A stretch of 64,000 nt of DNA, taken from assembly GCA_033851915.1 (NCBI GenBank), contig JAWSVM010000002.1, positions 1 to 64,000 on the forward strand. Reading direction: 5' to 3'. The translations under genes and the position numbers were made by a program. Shown here piece after piece: positions 7,822-16,698 of this stretch. Each line of letters begins with the position of its first letter. The stretch's first letter is position 1. This DNA comes from UBA1672 sp033851915. GTDB lineage: Bacteria > Pseudomonadota > Alphaproteobacteria > Micavibrionales > Micavibrionaceae. The notes below the pieces were generated by a model, which was given only the letters and a program-made list of their open reading frames with translations, was not told the origin of the DNA and made no database searches.

Positions 7822-9048
7822 ATGGATATACTGATTGAAGAACTGGAAAACAGCATTTGGACAATCGCCCTTGATAACGGTCGTCTTGAAGGGATTGAAA
7901 TTGATTCTCCACTTGAAGCCGTGCGATGGGGTTCTATTTACTGGGCGAAAATCACACGCATAGATGCCAGCCTCGACGCCGCTTTCCTTGACCTGGATGG
8001 TGATAATTCAGGCATATTATACAATCGCGATATCCGTTACAAAGATAAGGATGACAAAATTTGTAAAGGCGGTGACAAAGCCATCGGGAAAATTTTGAAA
8101 TCAGGGGATATGATCGCCGTTCAAGCGAAAAGCGCTTACACCCCAGCCGCCGACGGCGATGCATGGCTGGGCAGCGAAGATAAAACAACCCAAATGAGCA
8201 TGGACATCACCCTCCCCGGTCGTTATCTGATTTATTGTGCCTTTGGCAAGAAGAACAGAATTTCCAGCCGTATCCGCGACAAAGACTTACGCAAGCAACT
8301 CGAAACCATGGTGAATACGCTTGAAGACATGAACGGCTTCATATTGCGCAATGCCGCCGCAGATTTACAAACCGAAATCATAGAACGCGAAGCCCATGTC
8401 CTTAAAGAAATATGGTTACAAATCAGCACCTACTTAGAAGGTAAAAAACCAACCCTCATCGCCCTTGGCCCTGATGCGATACAACGCACCCTCAGCGACC
8501 AAGCCATTAACCCGATTGAACGCATAGAAGTGGTCACAATGGAACACTTCACACAAGCAGAGGAATGGTGCTCCATCTTCGCACCGGATCTTATGATGAA
8601 GATAACCCCCATTGAGCTGGATGATGCCACGCAAGATCTGGCCTTGCTGGAATATCGTGATGTTTTAGGGCAAATTGAATCCTTGCTCCATGATTATACG
8701 TTTTTGCAAAAAGGCGGTAATATCATTATTCAAGAAACCGCCGCGCTGACCGCCATAGACGTAAACAAAGGCAGTGAAACACGATCTCACCTTGCATTAA
8801 ACATCGATGCTGCCCGCGAAATCGGCAGACAAATACGCCTACGCAATGTAGGGGGGATAATCGTTGTCGACTTTCTAAAAATGAATAAAACCGATGAGAA
8901 AAAACTCCTCAAAGAACTGGATAATGTGATTAACCTAGATCCCTGCACTGTCCAGATACATGGATTCACAAAACTAGGCCTTATGGAACTCACCCGAAAA
9001 CGCCGCACACCGTCCCTTCACGACCGTTTTGACGGGCTAACATTCTAA
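7822..9048 (+). CDS. ribonuclease E/G family protein, short form
   Basis: Endoribonuclease of the RNase E/G family, acting on single-stranded RNA in rRNA or mRNA processing. An S1-like segment lies near residues 30-80 and the DNase I-like catalytic core later: TAIDVNKGS and VVDFLKMN carry the two metal-binding aspartates. It is only ~408 aa and ends soon after LGLMELTRKRRTPSL, so the zinc-link cysteines and the long C-terminal scaffold of RNase E are absent. I chose ATG 7822 (GATGG six bases upstream); ATG 7816 is nearly equal. A GTG start within the palindromic element gives a non-conserved extension. The expected neighbour yacG is not found downstream. Confidence 0.87.
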   Translation: MDILIEELENSIWTIALDNGRLEGIEIDSPLEAVRWGSIYWAKITRIDASLDAAFLDLDGDNSGILYNRDIRYKDKDDKICKGGDKAIGKILKSGDMIAVQAKSAYTPAADGDAWLGSEDKTTQMSMDITLPGRYLIYCAFGKKNRISSRIRDKDLRKQLETMVNTLEDMNGFILRNAAADLQTEIIEREAHVLKEIWLQISTYLEGKKPTLIALGPDAIQRTLSDQAINPIERIEVVTMEHFTQAEEWCSIFAPDLMMKITPIELDDATQDLALLEYRDVLGQIESLLHDYTFLQKGGNIIIQETAALTAIDVNKGSETRSHLALNIDAAREIGRQIRLRNVGGIIVVDFLKMNKTDEKKLLKELDNVINLDPCTVQIHGFTKLGLMELTRKRRTPSLHDRFDGLTF

Positions 9049-9058
9049 TGCAATAAAT

Positions 9059-9088
9059 TTGCATCATCCAAACGCAATATGCTACAAT
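9059..9088 (+). promoter_or_regulatory. candidate sigma70 promoter
   Basis: TTGCAT at 9059-9064, an 18 bp spacer and TACAAT at 9083-9088, about 39 bp before the lipoprotein ATG. It would drive the lipoprotein and HExxH-protein pair. Confidence 0.45.
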
Positions 9089-9126
9089 ACCGCATAATAA
9101 AAATATAATTAGATGGGTGCAGTAGG

Positions 9127-9387
9127 ATGAAAAATCCAAAACAAAAATTATTAAGTGGAGTCGCAAGCACGGCCCTTATATTCATGAGTGCATGCACCAC
9201 TCTTCCGGAACCTGAGAACGTTGAAACGCCAGAGCCAACAGCTGAAACATGCCAACAAGAAACCAACGAAGAATGCCCGGCGACAAGCCGTATGAGAAGT
9301 TTACGAGACGGTATTCTAAAAGGGGAAAAAATAAAACATTCTGAAGGGGCAAACACGAACACCGCCCCAATCATAGAGCCTGAGTAG
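9127..9387 (+). CDS. small lipoprotein, 86 aa
   Basis: N-terminal signal peptide with lipobox FMSAC, so Cys23 should be lipidated and the protein membrane anchored in the periplasm. The mature part is short, polar and Pro/Glu/Thr-rich (PEPENVETPEPT) with two further cysteines that could form a disulfide. The start is preceded by GTAGG. It ends 7 bp before the large HExxH protein and has its own promoter candidate, so the two form an operon. Function unknown; it might be a partner or immunity-type protein for the downstream product, but that is a guess. Confidence 0.75.
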   Translation: MKNPKQKLLSGVASTALIFMSACTTLPEPENVETPEPTAETCQQETNEECPATSRMRSLRDGILKGEKIKHSEGANTNTAPIIEPE

Positions 9388-9394
9388 ATAAGAT

Positions 9395-11266
9395 ATGCCA
9401 CCTAGCCAACATATGCGAAAAGTACGGGAAAGAGTTCTGGAAAATGTCAGAGAGCATGCCCGTGAACGCGCCTATACTGATGGCATAGAAGAAGTAAGTG
9501 ATAGAGAAGACATCTTCTTTGTTGACCCTGATAAATTAACATCCAGTGATCCTGAACAATTATTGAAACAGCTTCTCAAACAGGTGGAAGGCCAACTCCC
9601 GGGAGAGTTCGCCGACAACGAAGTTGACATCAAAAACATTATGACAGACGGAGAGGCAGCCGAAGCATTTATACTTTTCGCTAATAAGATGAAAGATTCC
9701 GGCCCTGCCGCTGTAACAGGCGTTGGAATCGTAATAATGCCTTCTTCTGATTACGAGACAAAAGAAGCCTTCCTACGCTCCACACTCGAAGATATCTATG
9801 ATGAAGACATAGTAAAGAACATCATAGACAACATGCCCGGTAACGATAAAGACTGGAACCGTCTCATTGGAAATCACGAAGGCACACATATTGCGGAAGA
9901 CAATGATTACGACAGCCCTTTGGAAAGATTAACCGAAGAAACACGCGCTGACGTCGGTGCAGAAGCTGCCGCACATAATCGTGGGGATGGTGATATTGCA
10001 TTCGCATTCAGAGATTTAAGACATTTAAGAGCTGATATGGATATAAGCCATGCAACAGGCGTCTCCCTAACATCAGGTGATCCTATATCTCAACTTCATG
10101 TAGATGTCGCAGAAACATTCAAAGATACGATGAGTGATCTCGTTGATACATTTTTCGATTGGGAAGAATATGAAGGCAAAGCAACAACGCCGGAAGCACT
10201 CTTAGAAGAAAATCCGGAAGCTTATTTTAATGCTATTGATAAAGGGATCGACGAAGTAACTTCGCAGCTAGAAAATGCTCTCGCAACATACGATAAACCG
10301 CTCACTTTTGATGAAACAACAGACATTGTCAGAGCTCAAATTGAAGTTGATTACATCAAAAACTATGAAGGTGCTTACCGCCGCCGCGTGATGGATCAAG
10401 ACATACCGGAACATAAGCCAACGCAATTTATTTCCCAAGAAGCAGAAAATGCATTCTACGTCGAGTTTGCCGAGAAAAATAAAGAACCTGATCCAACACC
10501 TGCCGAGCTGGAACAAGAGAAACATGAAGAGGTACTTGGCGAAAATAATAACATCCCGAAACAAGCTTTCGAAAATTTTGACTGGGAAGCCTATGAAGGT
10601 AAAGCAACAACAACGGGAGAGCTCTTATTTGAAGATTCTGGTTTGTACTATCAGGTTCAAATCGAATACATGAAAGAGATGCAAGACAAGGCGCAAGCTC
10701 AATATGACACAGACCCATCCTATGAAAACACCCAAAAACTGATAGAGGCAGAAACCCTTATCAATAACCGTTACGAAAGCATGGATAGATATCGCTCAGA
10801 GATTCTTGGGGAAAACGTAATACTGCGCGAAGCTCTAGAGCTTATCCCTGAAGACAAGAAAGATGCCTATTATGAAGAACGGGCAAATCGTAATAACCAC
10901 GCCACGCCCGAAGCACAGCCGGAAATCACAGAGCCAACAACAAAGGTTCCCGAAGCAGAAACAAAAGGCATCACAGAGAGCAGTGCCACCAACACCATAG
11001 AGCCAGAAAAAGCATATGAAGTAGGTGTCAACGACTCCGTCTATACAACAGAAGTCTCAGGCGTGACATCAGGCGCACCCTCTGTTGATTTTGAGGAAGG
11101 TGTTACCGTTAACGGCGCGCCAATAACCAATGTCTTTGCAGAGATGGCTAACCCTGATCCAAACGACATAAAACTTGTTGATGCACGCACGACAACACCC
11201 GAAGAGCAATTCACATTTCCAATTCAGGATGCCCAAAATAACGCCAATATCTCGATGACAGCATAA
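9395..11266 (+). CDS. large acidic protein with HExxH zinc-protease-like motif and internal duplication
   Basis: No family recognised. HEGTH at residues 161-165, followed by RLTEETRADVGAEAA, looks like a zinc-metallopeptidase active-site helix plus a possible third ligand (Glu181 or Glu182). Two later blocks starting FFDWEEYEGKATTPEALL (~254) and NFDWEAYEGKATTTGELL (~394) are duplicated, each about 130-140 residues of charged helix. The last ~110 residues are Pro/Glu/Thr-rich and low complexity. No signal peptide or transmembrane segment is visible, so export, if any, would need another route. It follows a lipoprotein gene by 7 bp. A tRNA-Phe lies ~95 bp downstream. Accessory gene, possibly an effector or toxin; function not shown. 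Confidence 0.7.
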   Translation: MPPSQHMRKVRERVLENVREHARERAYTDGIEEVSDREDIFFVDPDKLTSSDPEQLLKQLLKQVEGQLPGEFADNEVDIKNIMTDGEAAEAFILFANKMKDSGPAAVTGVGIVIMPSSDYETKEAFLRSTLEDIYDEDIVKNIIDNMPGNDKDWNRLIGNHEGTHIAEDNDYDSPLERLTEETRADVGAEAAAHNRGDGDIAFAFRDLRHLRADMDISHATGVSLTSGDPISQLHVDVAETFKDTMSDLVDTFFDWEEYEGKATTPEALLEENPEAYFNAIDKGIDEVTSQLENALATYDKPLTFDETTDIVRAQIEVDYIKNYEGAYRRRVMDQDIPEHKPTQFISQEAENAFYVEFAEKNKEPDPTPAELEQEKHEEVLGENNNIPKQAFENFDWEAYEGKATTTGELLFEDSGLYYQVQIEYMKEMQDKAQAQYDTDPSYENTQKLIEAETLINNRYESMDRYRSEILGENVILREALELIPEDKKDAYYEERANRNNHATPEAQPEITEPTTKVPEAETKGITESSATNTIEPEKAYEVGVNDSVYTTEVSGVTSGAPSVDFEEGVTVNGAPITNVFAEMANPDPNDIKLVDARTTTPEEQFTFPIQDAQNNANISMTA

Positions 11267-11360
11267 ATCCAGAGAAATATTTCCAACAACATAAACTAAG
11301 TCTGGACATCCCCACTCAATTATCTTATAAGCCGTATACCTCGTGATTAAATTCACCCGT

Positions 11361-11435
11361 GCCCGGGTAGCTCAGGGGTAGAGCAAGGGATTGAAAATCC
11401 CTGTGTCGGTGGTTCGATTCTGCCCCCGGGCACCA
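11361..11435 (+). tRNA. tRNA-Phe(GAA)
   Basis: Complete cloverleaf: acceptor GCCCGGG/CCCGGGC, D arm GCTC/GAGC, anticodon stem AGGGA/TCCCT with loop TTGAAAA (GAA), T arm GGTGG/CTGCC (one G-T pair) and encoded ACCA. It is followed at once by a T-run. Confidence 0.95.
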
Positions 11436-11510
11436 TTTTTTCTTTAAAAATGGATATCCTCTTATCAAAAATAGAGTTCGAATAAAATTCGAACTGGCAC
11501 CATTTTTTCT
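11429..11510. repeat. 15 bp direct repeat of the tRNA-Phe 3' end
   Basis: GGCACCATTTTTTCT occurs at 11429-11443 (tRNA end plus T-run) and again at 11496-11510. The 67 bp offset resembles a minimal attL/attR-like duplication or a partial tRNA 3' duplication. Confidence 0.6.
11476..11508 (+). terminator. hairpin with T-run after tRNA-Phe
   Basis: A perfect 8 bp stem GTTCGAAT / ATTCGAAC with a 3-base loop (11476-11494) is followed after TGGCACCA by six T. It could terminate the tRNA transcript; the stem also resembles a T-arm sequence. Confidence 0.4.
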
Positions 11511-11564
11511 CAATATAAAGATATTTGAAAATAGTTAGGAATTCTCTATAGAATCCAAAACTGT

Positions 11565-12989
11565 TTATATTTTAAAAGGAACTGAAGTCTCTGTAGGAAG
11601 AACGGCTTGCTCAATCACTGTATCCGAAGCATTTTCAAGATTCTGCCCTACAGCTTGATTGCTTCTCTCTTCCGGATTTTCTAAAGCATCAACGACCTGA
11701 GAAGCAACATCCGCAGCAATTATCTTTGCCGTCTTTTCTACATATTGCGTGCTATACGCTTTGTAACCATCATCATCCGAATAAGTAACACGATTTAGCG
11801 CCGACATTGTTGCGTGGTGCTCTAATGGCACGCCCTCCGGCAGCGTCCCCAAAACCAACCTATCTGTCTGTATATGGTCTATACCATGTTGAATTTCTTC
11901 TAAGACCGACTCTAAAAAGAACCCAACCTCTTCACTGTCCGTCTGTGTAAATTGTGGCGGCCTTTCCATTAGAAAATAAGCAGGATTATAACGCAAAATA
12001 ATTGTTTCATCATTTAGAATCCCGGGAACTCCAGACGAACTCATATAACCTAACTCACGCCCCGCTTCTATATCCGCTCTGGACTTATGGACAACAGTCA
12101 CATCATCACCGGTCAATATATCCGACATTCCATAGCTTTTCGCCGCCACCACAGTGATCGCATCCGCAATACGCTCTCTCACTCTAAACTGCGCCTGAAG
12201 GTCACTCGCCGTTTCAATATTCCCCGGCGCCCTAATAAGAGCCATATCCGCCATAATTTCAGGGTTACTCGTAATCGCGTTTATTATTTCCGTTCTGCGC
12301 GCCATTTCCCACGCATCATAGGCATCACCCTCATCATGCGCGTAATGCATGTAACCTCTGGCCGTTTCATCAAAGTCCTGCCCTTGCAAATCTTCATCAT
12401 CAACCGCATTTACATGTAAAATAGAATACGCAACCGCTCTTAATGTATTAGGGTCAGCATCCGGAAATTTCGTCAAAATATCCGCGCCGTTATCAACACC
12501 CGATAAATCTGCACGGGCAATTCCCTTCGCATCATCTAAAGAGAACCCCGCCAAAGACGGTATATGCGCAATTATATTTTCTACAGCTGAACGAGCATTC
12601 GCATCCTTATCCTCATTCAAATACGCAATGGCATTCTGATCGGAAAGCAACTGTTCAGGCGTTTTCTGTTCTTCACCAAAAATTAAAGCACTTACACTTT
12701 TCACCGTGTCAGAGACTAACCCTTCGCTATAATCAGGCTGCCAGTTTTTATCATTCGCCGCGATAATTATCGCTTCAATATCTGTTATCTCCGTTTTTCT
12801 GAGATCCATACGATCCATCGGGATACCAGCTTCTTCATTGAAATTCTTTTGTAAATACTGTGTCAGAATTTTATCGGATAATATGCGCTGGCTCTCTGTA
12901 GCACGAAAGCCATCAGGCAAAACACCATCTTTAAAACGGTTATAATGCTCATCAAAACTATCTTTGTTATTCTGGGAATCTTCGCCCAT
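11565..12989 (-). CDS. large acidic hypothetical protein with degenerate HExxH-like motif
   Basis: 474 residues, acidic and mainly helical, with no signal peptide or membrane segment. Near residue 370, SVLEEIQHGIDHIQ resembles the HEIQHxID helix of some phage and toxin-associated metallopeptidases, but the first His is Glu, leaving ExxHxxxH. An ILRYNPAYF strand precedes it, as in such folds. The C-terminal ~40 residues are Asn/Glu/Thr-rich. It lies across the tRNA-Phe from the HEGTH protein and has similar size, acidity and architecture, which suggests a related accessory role. Family and activity are unknown; it may be inactive or use different ligands. Confidence 0.65.
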   Translation of the reverse strand: MGEDSQNNKDSFDEHYNRFKDGVLPDGFRATESQRILSDKILTQYLQKNFNEEAGIPMDRMDLRKTEITDIEAIIIAANDKNWQPDYSEGLVSDTVKSVSALIFGEEQKTPEQLLSDQNAIAYLNEDKDANARSAVENIIAHIPSLAGFSLDDAKGIARADLSGVDNGADILTKFPDADPNTLRAVAYSILHVNAVDDEDLQGQDFDETARGYMHYAHDEGDAYDAWEMARRTEIINAITSNPEIMADMALIRAPGNIETASDLQAQFRVRERIADAITVVAAKSYGMSDILTGDDVTVVHKSRADIEAGRELGYMSSSGVPGILNDETIILRYNPAYFLMERPPQFTQTDSEEVGFFLESVLEEIQHGIDHIQTDRLVLGTLPEGVPLEHHATMSALNRVTYSDDDGYKAYSTQYVEKTAKIIAADVASQVVDALENPEERSNQAVGQNLENASDTVIEQAVLPTETSVPFKI

Positions 12990-13138
12990 TCACCATCACC
13001 CTTTATGCCCGACTTCGCCCGACATTTTATTATTTTCTATATAATAGCAATAAAGGCCGAAAAACACAAAAATTATAATCGAATCTCTCTTAAAAATCGT
13101 TAATCCCCTTTCATCTCCCGCTATATCATATTATAAAG

Positions 13139-14074
13139 ATGCCCATGGCTTCGGGATCTAAAAAAGTTATTATCGCTGCGCTGATCGGAAACGCTCTTAT
13201 TTCCATCACAAAGTTCTTCGCTGCCTCTGTAACAGGCAGTGCCGCTATGCTGTCAGAAGGCATACATTCTCTAGTCGATACGGGAAATCAAATCCTTCTG
13301 CTCTATGGCTTAAAACGCGCGGCAAAGCCTGCAGACGCCGAATTCCCCTTTGGACACGGCAAGGAAATCTATTTCTGGAGCTTTGTTGTCGCCATTCTGA
13401 TTTTCTCTGTCGGCGCGGGTATATCCATTTTTGAAGGTATAAGCCATATTTACAACCCCTCAGAACTTCACGACCCGACAATCAACTATATAGTGCTTGG
13501 AATGGCCATCCTCTTCGAAGGGGCAGCCTTTCTCTTCGCCCTCAGGGAATTTAACAAAGTCCGCGGAAATCTAGGCTATGTCGAAGCCGTTCACAGCGGA
13601 AAAGACCCATCCCTATTCGTCGTTCTATTCGAAGACTTCGCCGCCTTACTTGGCCTGTTTGTTGCCTTAATCGGCATTACCCTCGCCCATATAACCCATA
13701 ACCCACTATGGGATGGGATGGCATCCGTTGTTATTGGTGTTATTCTTGGTTTAACCGCAATGTGGCTGGCCTATGAAACAAAAAGCCTGCTGATCGGTGA
13801 AGGCGCTAACCCTAAAATTGTTGAAGATATAAAGAATATCGCTGCAAGGTATGATGGCATAGAACAAATAAACGAAGTCCTCACCCTGCATATGGGGCCG
13901 GAATTTCTTCTGGTTAACATCAGCATTGATTTTGAAAACAACCTGCCCGCAGGCAAGGTCGAACAGACCATTGCCGCGATTAGTGCCGACATAAAAGCCG
14001 CCCACCCCTTCGCGAAAAAAATATTTATCGAGGCCGAAGCCGCAAAATCATCCATTGAGACAACGCAAGCCTAA
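13139..14074 (+). CDS. cation diffusion facilitator (CDF) family transporter
   Basis: Inner-membrane divalent-metal/proton antiporter, likely exporting Zn2+ or a similar ion. Six membrane helices precede a C-terminal cytosolic domain. The metal-site motif in helix 2 is SEGIHSLVDTGNQ (HxxxD) and in helix 5 LFEDFAALLG (ExFxA, with Asp). The segment FPFGHGKEIYFWSFVVA is typical of a CDF subgroup. The C-terminal domain spans roughly residues 215-295. At 311 aa it is complete. ATG 13139 and ATG 13145 are both possible starts. No metal-responsive regulator lies beside it. Confidence 0.9.
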   Translation: MPMASGSKKVIIAALIGNALISITKFFAASVTGSAAMLSEGIHSLVDTGNQILLLYGLKRAAKPADAEFPFGHGKEIYFWSFVVAILIFSVGAGISIFEGISHIYNPSELHDPTINYIVLGMAILFEGAAFLFALREFNKVRGNLGYVEAVHSGKDPSLFVVLFEDFAALLGLFVALIGITLAHITHNPLWDGMASVVIGVILGLTAMWLAYETKSLLIGEGANPKIVEDIKNIAARYDGIEQINEVLTLHMGPEFLLVNISIDFENNLPAGKVEQTIAAISADIKAAHPFAKKIFIEAEAAKSSIETTQA

Positions 14075-14355
14075 CCCTCTGGAAAACACGTTCCCCCTGT
14101 GATATCAGAGCGCCTACGGTATAAAGAATGCAAGACCTCCCTGCATCACAAGATAAAATTTAACCCATTTATGGTCATTATATCTCTTATATATTAGGAC
14201 AACATCATATAATTAGATCAAATTTTATCTAAAGATTACGACTTCTTAACTATTTCCATATTAATATACATGACTTCTTAAATAAACGAGAAGCATTCTC
14301 CGCACCATAAACGCAGAGAATATAAAGATATAATATTTAGGTCGGGAAACGTAAA
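14075..14355. promoter_or_regulatory. 281 bp leader of the FecR/RTX gene with a direct repeat
   Basis: AT-rich non-coding stretch. GACTTCTTAA occurs at 14240-14249 and 14272-14281, exactly 32 bp (about three helical turns) apart, the spacing expected for two bound protein molecules on one DNA face. No clear -35/-10 pair was found. The start is preceded by TTTAGGTCGGGAAACG. Confidence 0.35.
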
Positions 14356-16644
14356 ATGGCACACACAATTTTGAATAATTTTCTAACAGATTCAGGAACG
14401 CAGGAAAGCGCACCTGACAACACACAGAGAATAACATTACAAAATGACGGACAATCCGTTGACCTGCCCGATGCTTCCTATGTAAGAGATGCCAACATTA
14501 CACGTGATGGCGTTGACCTTGTTTTAGAAACAGCCGACGGCACAGTCGTTATCGAAGGATATTACGCCGCTGAACCAACACCAAATTTAGTAGCCCCTGA
14601 CGGTCTGACACTAACCCCTGATCTTGTGAACTCATTTACACATGGCGGCAATCAGTATGCCGATGCCGGTATGGGGATGAACGATGTCTCCCCCGTTGGT
14701 GCAGTACAGGAAATCAGCGGTGAAGCAACAGTGACACGCCTAAACGGCAGTGTAGAAGTTATTGGTATCGGAACACCTATCTATCAAGGCGATGTTATTG
14801 ATACAGATGAAGATGGCGCGGTTAACATCATCTTTGTTGATGATACAACATTTGCAGTATCCGAAGATGCGCGCCTTTCTATTGATGAATATGTCTTTGA
14901 TGCCGCCACACAATCAGGTGTATCCAATTTCTCCGTACTAAAAGGTGTCTTTGTGTTCACTTCCGGTTTAATCGGGCGTGATGATCCGGACGATGTGATG
15001 ATCGATACACCATCAGGCTCTATCGGTATTCGCGGAACCATTATCGCAGGAGATGTCAACACGGGTGAAATCACAGTTATTGAGGGCGCGATTGTTCTTC
15101 ACGACTTCTCAGGCAACACAGTAACACTTTCAAATCAATACGAAACAGCGCGATTTAATGCATTGGAAGGCCAAATCGAACATGTAGGTGAACTAAGTGC
15201 AAACGATGTGATCACAAAATTCATGAGCGTTTCAACAGTTGCCGCCGATCTATTCTCCTCCATTCAGGATTCTGCCACGGAGACAGGGCAAGATAATAAT
15301 GACAGCTCTACGCAAAACACAGCTCAAGACGCTGAAGCTGAAAGCTCTGATACACAAGAAACAGAAGGCCAGCAGGAACAAGAAGCTGCACCGGAAACAT
15401 CCCCTGAAGCCGCACTGGAAGGCGCGCAGGAAGAAGTATCTTTGGAAGAAGTCATCACCAGCGAAGATATCACGCAATCAGGTGAAAGTGATACAACCGA
15501 AACACAATCAGACACAACGCAATCTTCCGAACAGGATACTAGCGCCCCCCAAACAACGGGATCAGGCGCAGGCAGTAACACCGGAACACAAGACACACAA
15601 ACATTTACGCCACCGCCAGCGCCGGTCGAGCTTGCAGCGCCAACATTTGCGGGGCTTGCACCAAATATTTCCGGCCTCGATAACTTCTTCAGCGGATCAC
15701 AGGATAGTAATTTCTCTTACAATTTCTCTCATGAATTCAGCGATCCAGATAGCGCAATAACAGGCTACAACCTTGTTACTGCCCCTGTTAACGGCGATAT
15801 TGCAAGCTACAACCTAAACACAAGCACAGGGTTTATGTCGATTGATCTCGACGGCCTCGTCACAGGAAGCTCCACATTCTCCTTTACTGTCGAAGCCTTA
15901 AGCAACTCAGGTAATGTAAGCCACACATATGTATTTGATATATACGGATCAACAACAACGACTACGCCAATTTTCACAACAAACGATGTTTATAGCGGTA
16001 CAGACGCAAGCATTAACGTTGTTGCAGATAACGTTTCAATATTCGCAGATGGCGACAGCACAAACAACACCATCGATATCAATGCAAATGGAAGCTATGT
16101 AAAAGCAGGTGACGGCGCGGACACAATTAACATCGGCGCAGGACAAACAGGATATCATCTTTATGGTGATGCCGGAAACGACACATTCAACATCGCTCAG
16201 GCACAAGGTAAGTCCTACGGTGGTGGCGGTGATGATGAATTTATCCTGCTGGATGGAAGCGTAGTCAGTGATTTTGAAACATTAAGCACCGGCCTAAAAA
16301 TTGATGGTGGCGCGGGAGACGATCTCGTCCAACTTGCAGCAATAGGAAACATCGATTTCAGCAATATAAATGCAGGGCTTATCAATAACATTGAAAAAAT
16401 CGCCTTTATCAACGGCCAAGCCAACGTCATTAGCCTGGATTATGACAGCGTAATTTCAATGACCGATGCTGATAACAGACTAGTCATCGATATGGATAGT
16501 GCTGACACATTAAACTTCACGAACTCAGGCCATACATTCACGAACACAGGCTTAGACGTAACAAGCAATTACGATGTTTATACGGACGGCACAGTCACCA
16601 TCTTGGTTGATTTAGACCACAGCGCGGTGAGCGGTATTATATAA
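14356..16644 (+). CDS. FecR-domain, RTX-like acidic secreted protein, 762 aa
   Basis: Likely exported surface or extracellular protein. Residues ~1-95 are a BapA-like N-terminal segment (DLVLETADGTVVIEGYY). A FecR-type domain follows at ~118-245 (GEATVTRLNGSVEVI, FVDDTTFAVSEDARLSIDEYVFD, TPSGSIGIRGTI). Residues ~305-415 are Glu/Gln/Thr-rich low complexity. A cadherin/Ig-like domain lies at ~440-535. GDGADTINIGAGQ and YGDAGNDTFNI at ~590-620 are RTX-like calcium-binding nonapeptides, and the C-terminus is acidic. There is no Sec signal, which fits type I secretion; no type I secretion genes are in the window. Such FecR-plus-RTX proteins are often biofilm adhesins; the role here is inferred. 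Confidence 0.8.
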   Translation: MAHTILNNFLTDSGTQESAPDNTQRITLQNDGQSVDLPDASYVRDANITRDGVDLVLETADGTVVIEGYYAAEPTPNLVAPDGLTLTPDLVNSFTHGGNQYADAGMGMNDVSPVGAVQEISGEATVTRLNGSVEVIGIGTPIYQGDVIDTDEDGAVNIIFVDDTTFAVSEDARLSIDEYVFDAATQSGVSNFSVLKGVFVFTSGLIGRDDPDDVMIDTPSGSIGIRGTIIAGDVNTGEITVIEGAIVLHDFSGNTVTLSNQYETARFNALEGQIEHVGELSANDVITKFMSVSTVAADLFSSIQDSATETGQDNNDSSTQNTAQDAEAESSDTQETEGQQEQEAAPETSPEAALEGAQEEVSLEEVITSEDITQSGESDTTETQSDTTQSSEQDTSAPQTTGSGAGSNTGTQDTQTFTPPPAPVELAAPTFAGLAPNISGLDNFFSGSQDSNFSYNFSHEFSDPDSAITGYNLVTAPVNGDIASYNLNTSTGFMSIDLDGLVTGSSTFSFTVEALSNSGNVSHTYVFDIYGSTTTTTPIFTTNDVYSGTDASINVVADNVSIFADGDSTNNTIDINANGSYVKAGDGADTINIGAGQTGYHLYGDAGNDTFNIAQAQGKSYGGGGDDEFILLDGSVVSDFETLSTGLKIDGGAGDDLVQLAAIGNIDFSNINAGLINNIEKIAFINGQANVISLDYDSVISMTDADNRLVIDMDSADTLNFTNSGHTFTNTGLDVTSNYDVYTDGTVTILVDLDHSAVSGII

Positions 16645-16698
16645 AATAAGAAAAGACGTACAGGAACAGAACGTGTGGGTAAAGCTGTGGAATAAAAT

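Noticed and set aside
11325..11513. Minus-strand frame across the tRNA-Phe encoding CPGAESNHRHRDFQS-type sequence
   Set aside because: A well-known spurious translation of tRNA genes; the tRNA is certain.
13090..13103. TTAA-N6-TTAA before the CDF gene as a CtrA box
   Set aside because: Spacer is six, not seven, bases, and the trailing C is absent.
15239..15760. Alternative frame of 173 residues in the FecR/RTX gene
   Set aside because: Product of the low-complexity Glu/Gln/Thr tract read in another frame; Lys/Arg-rich with no structure.
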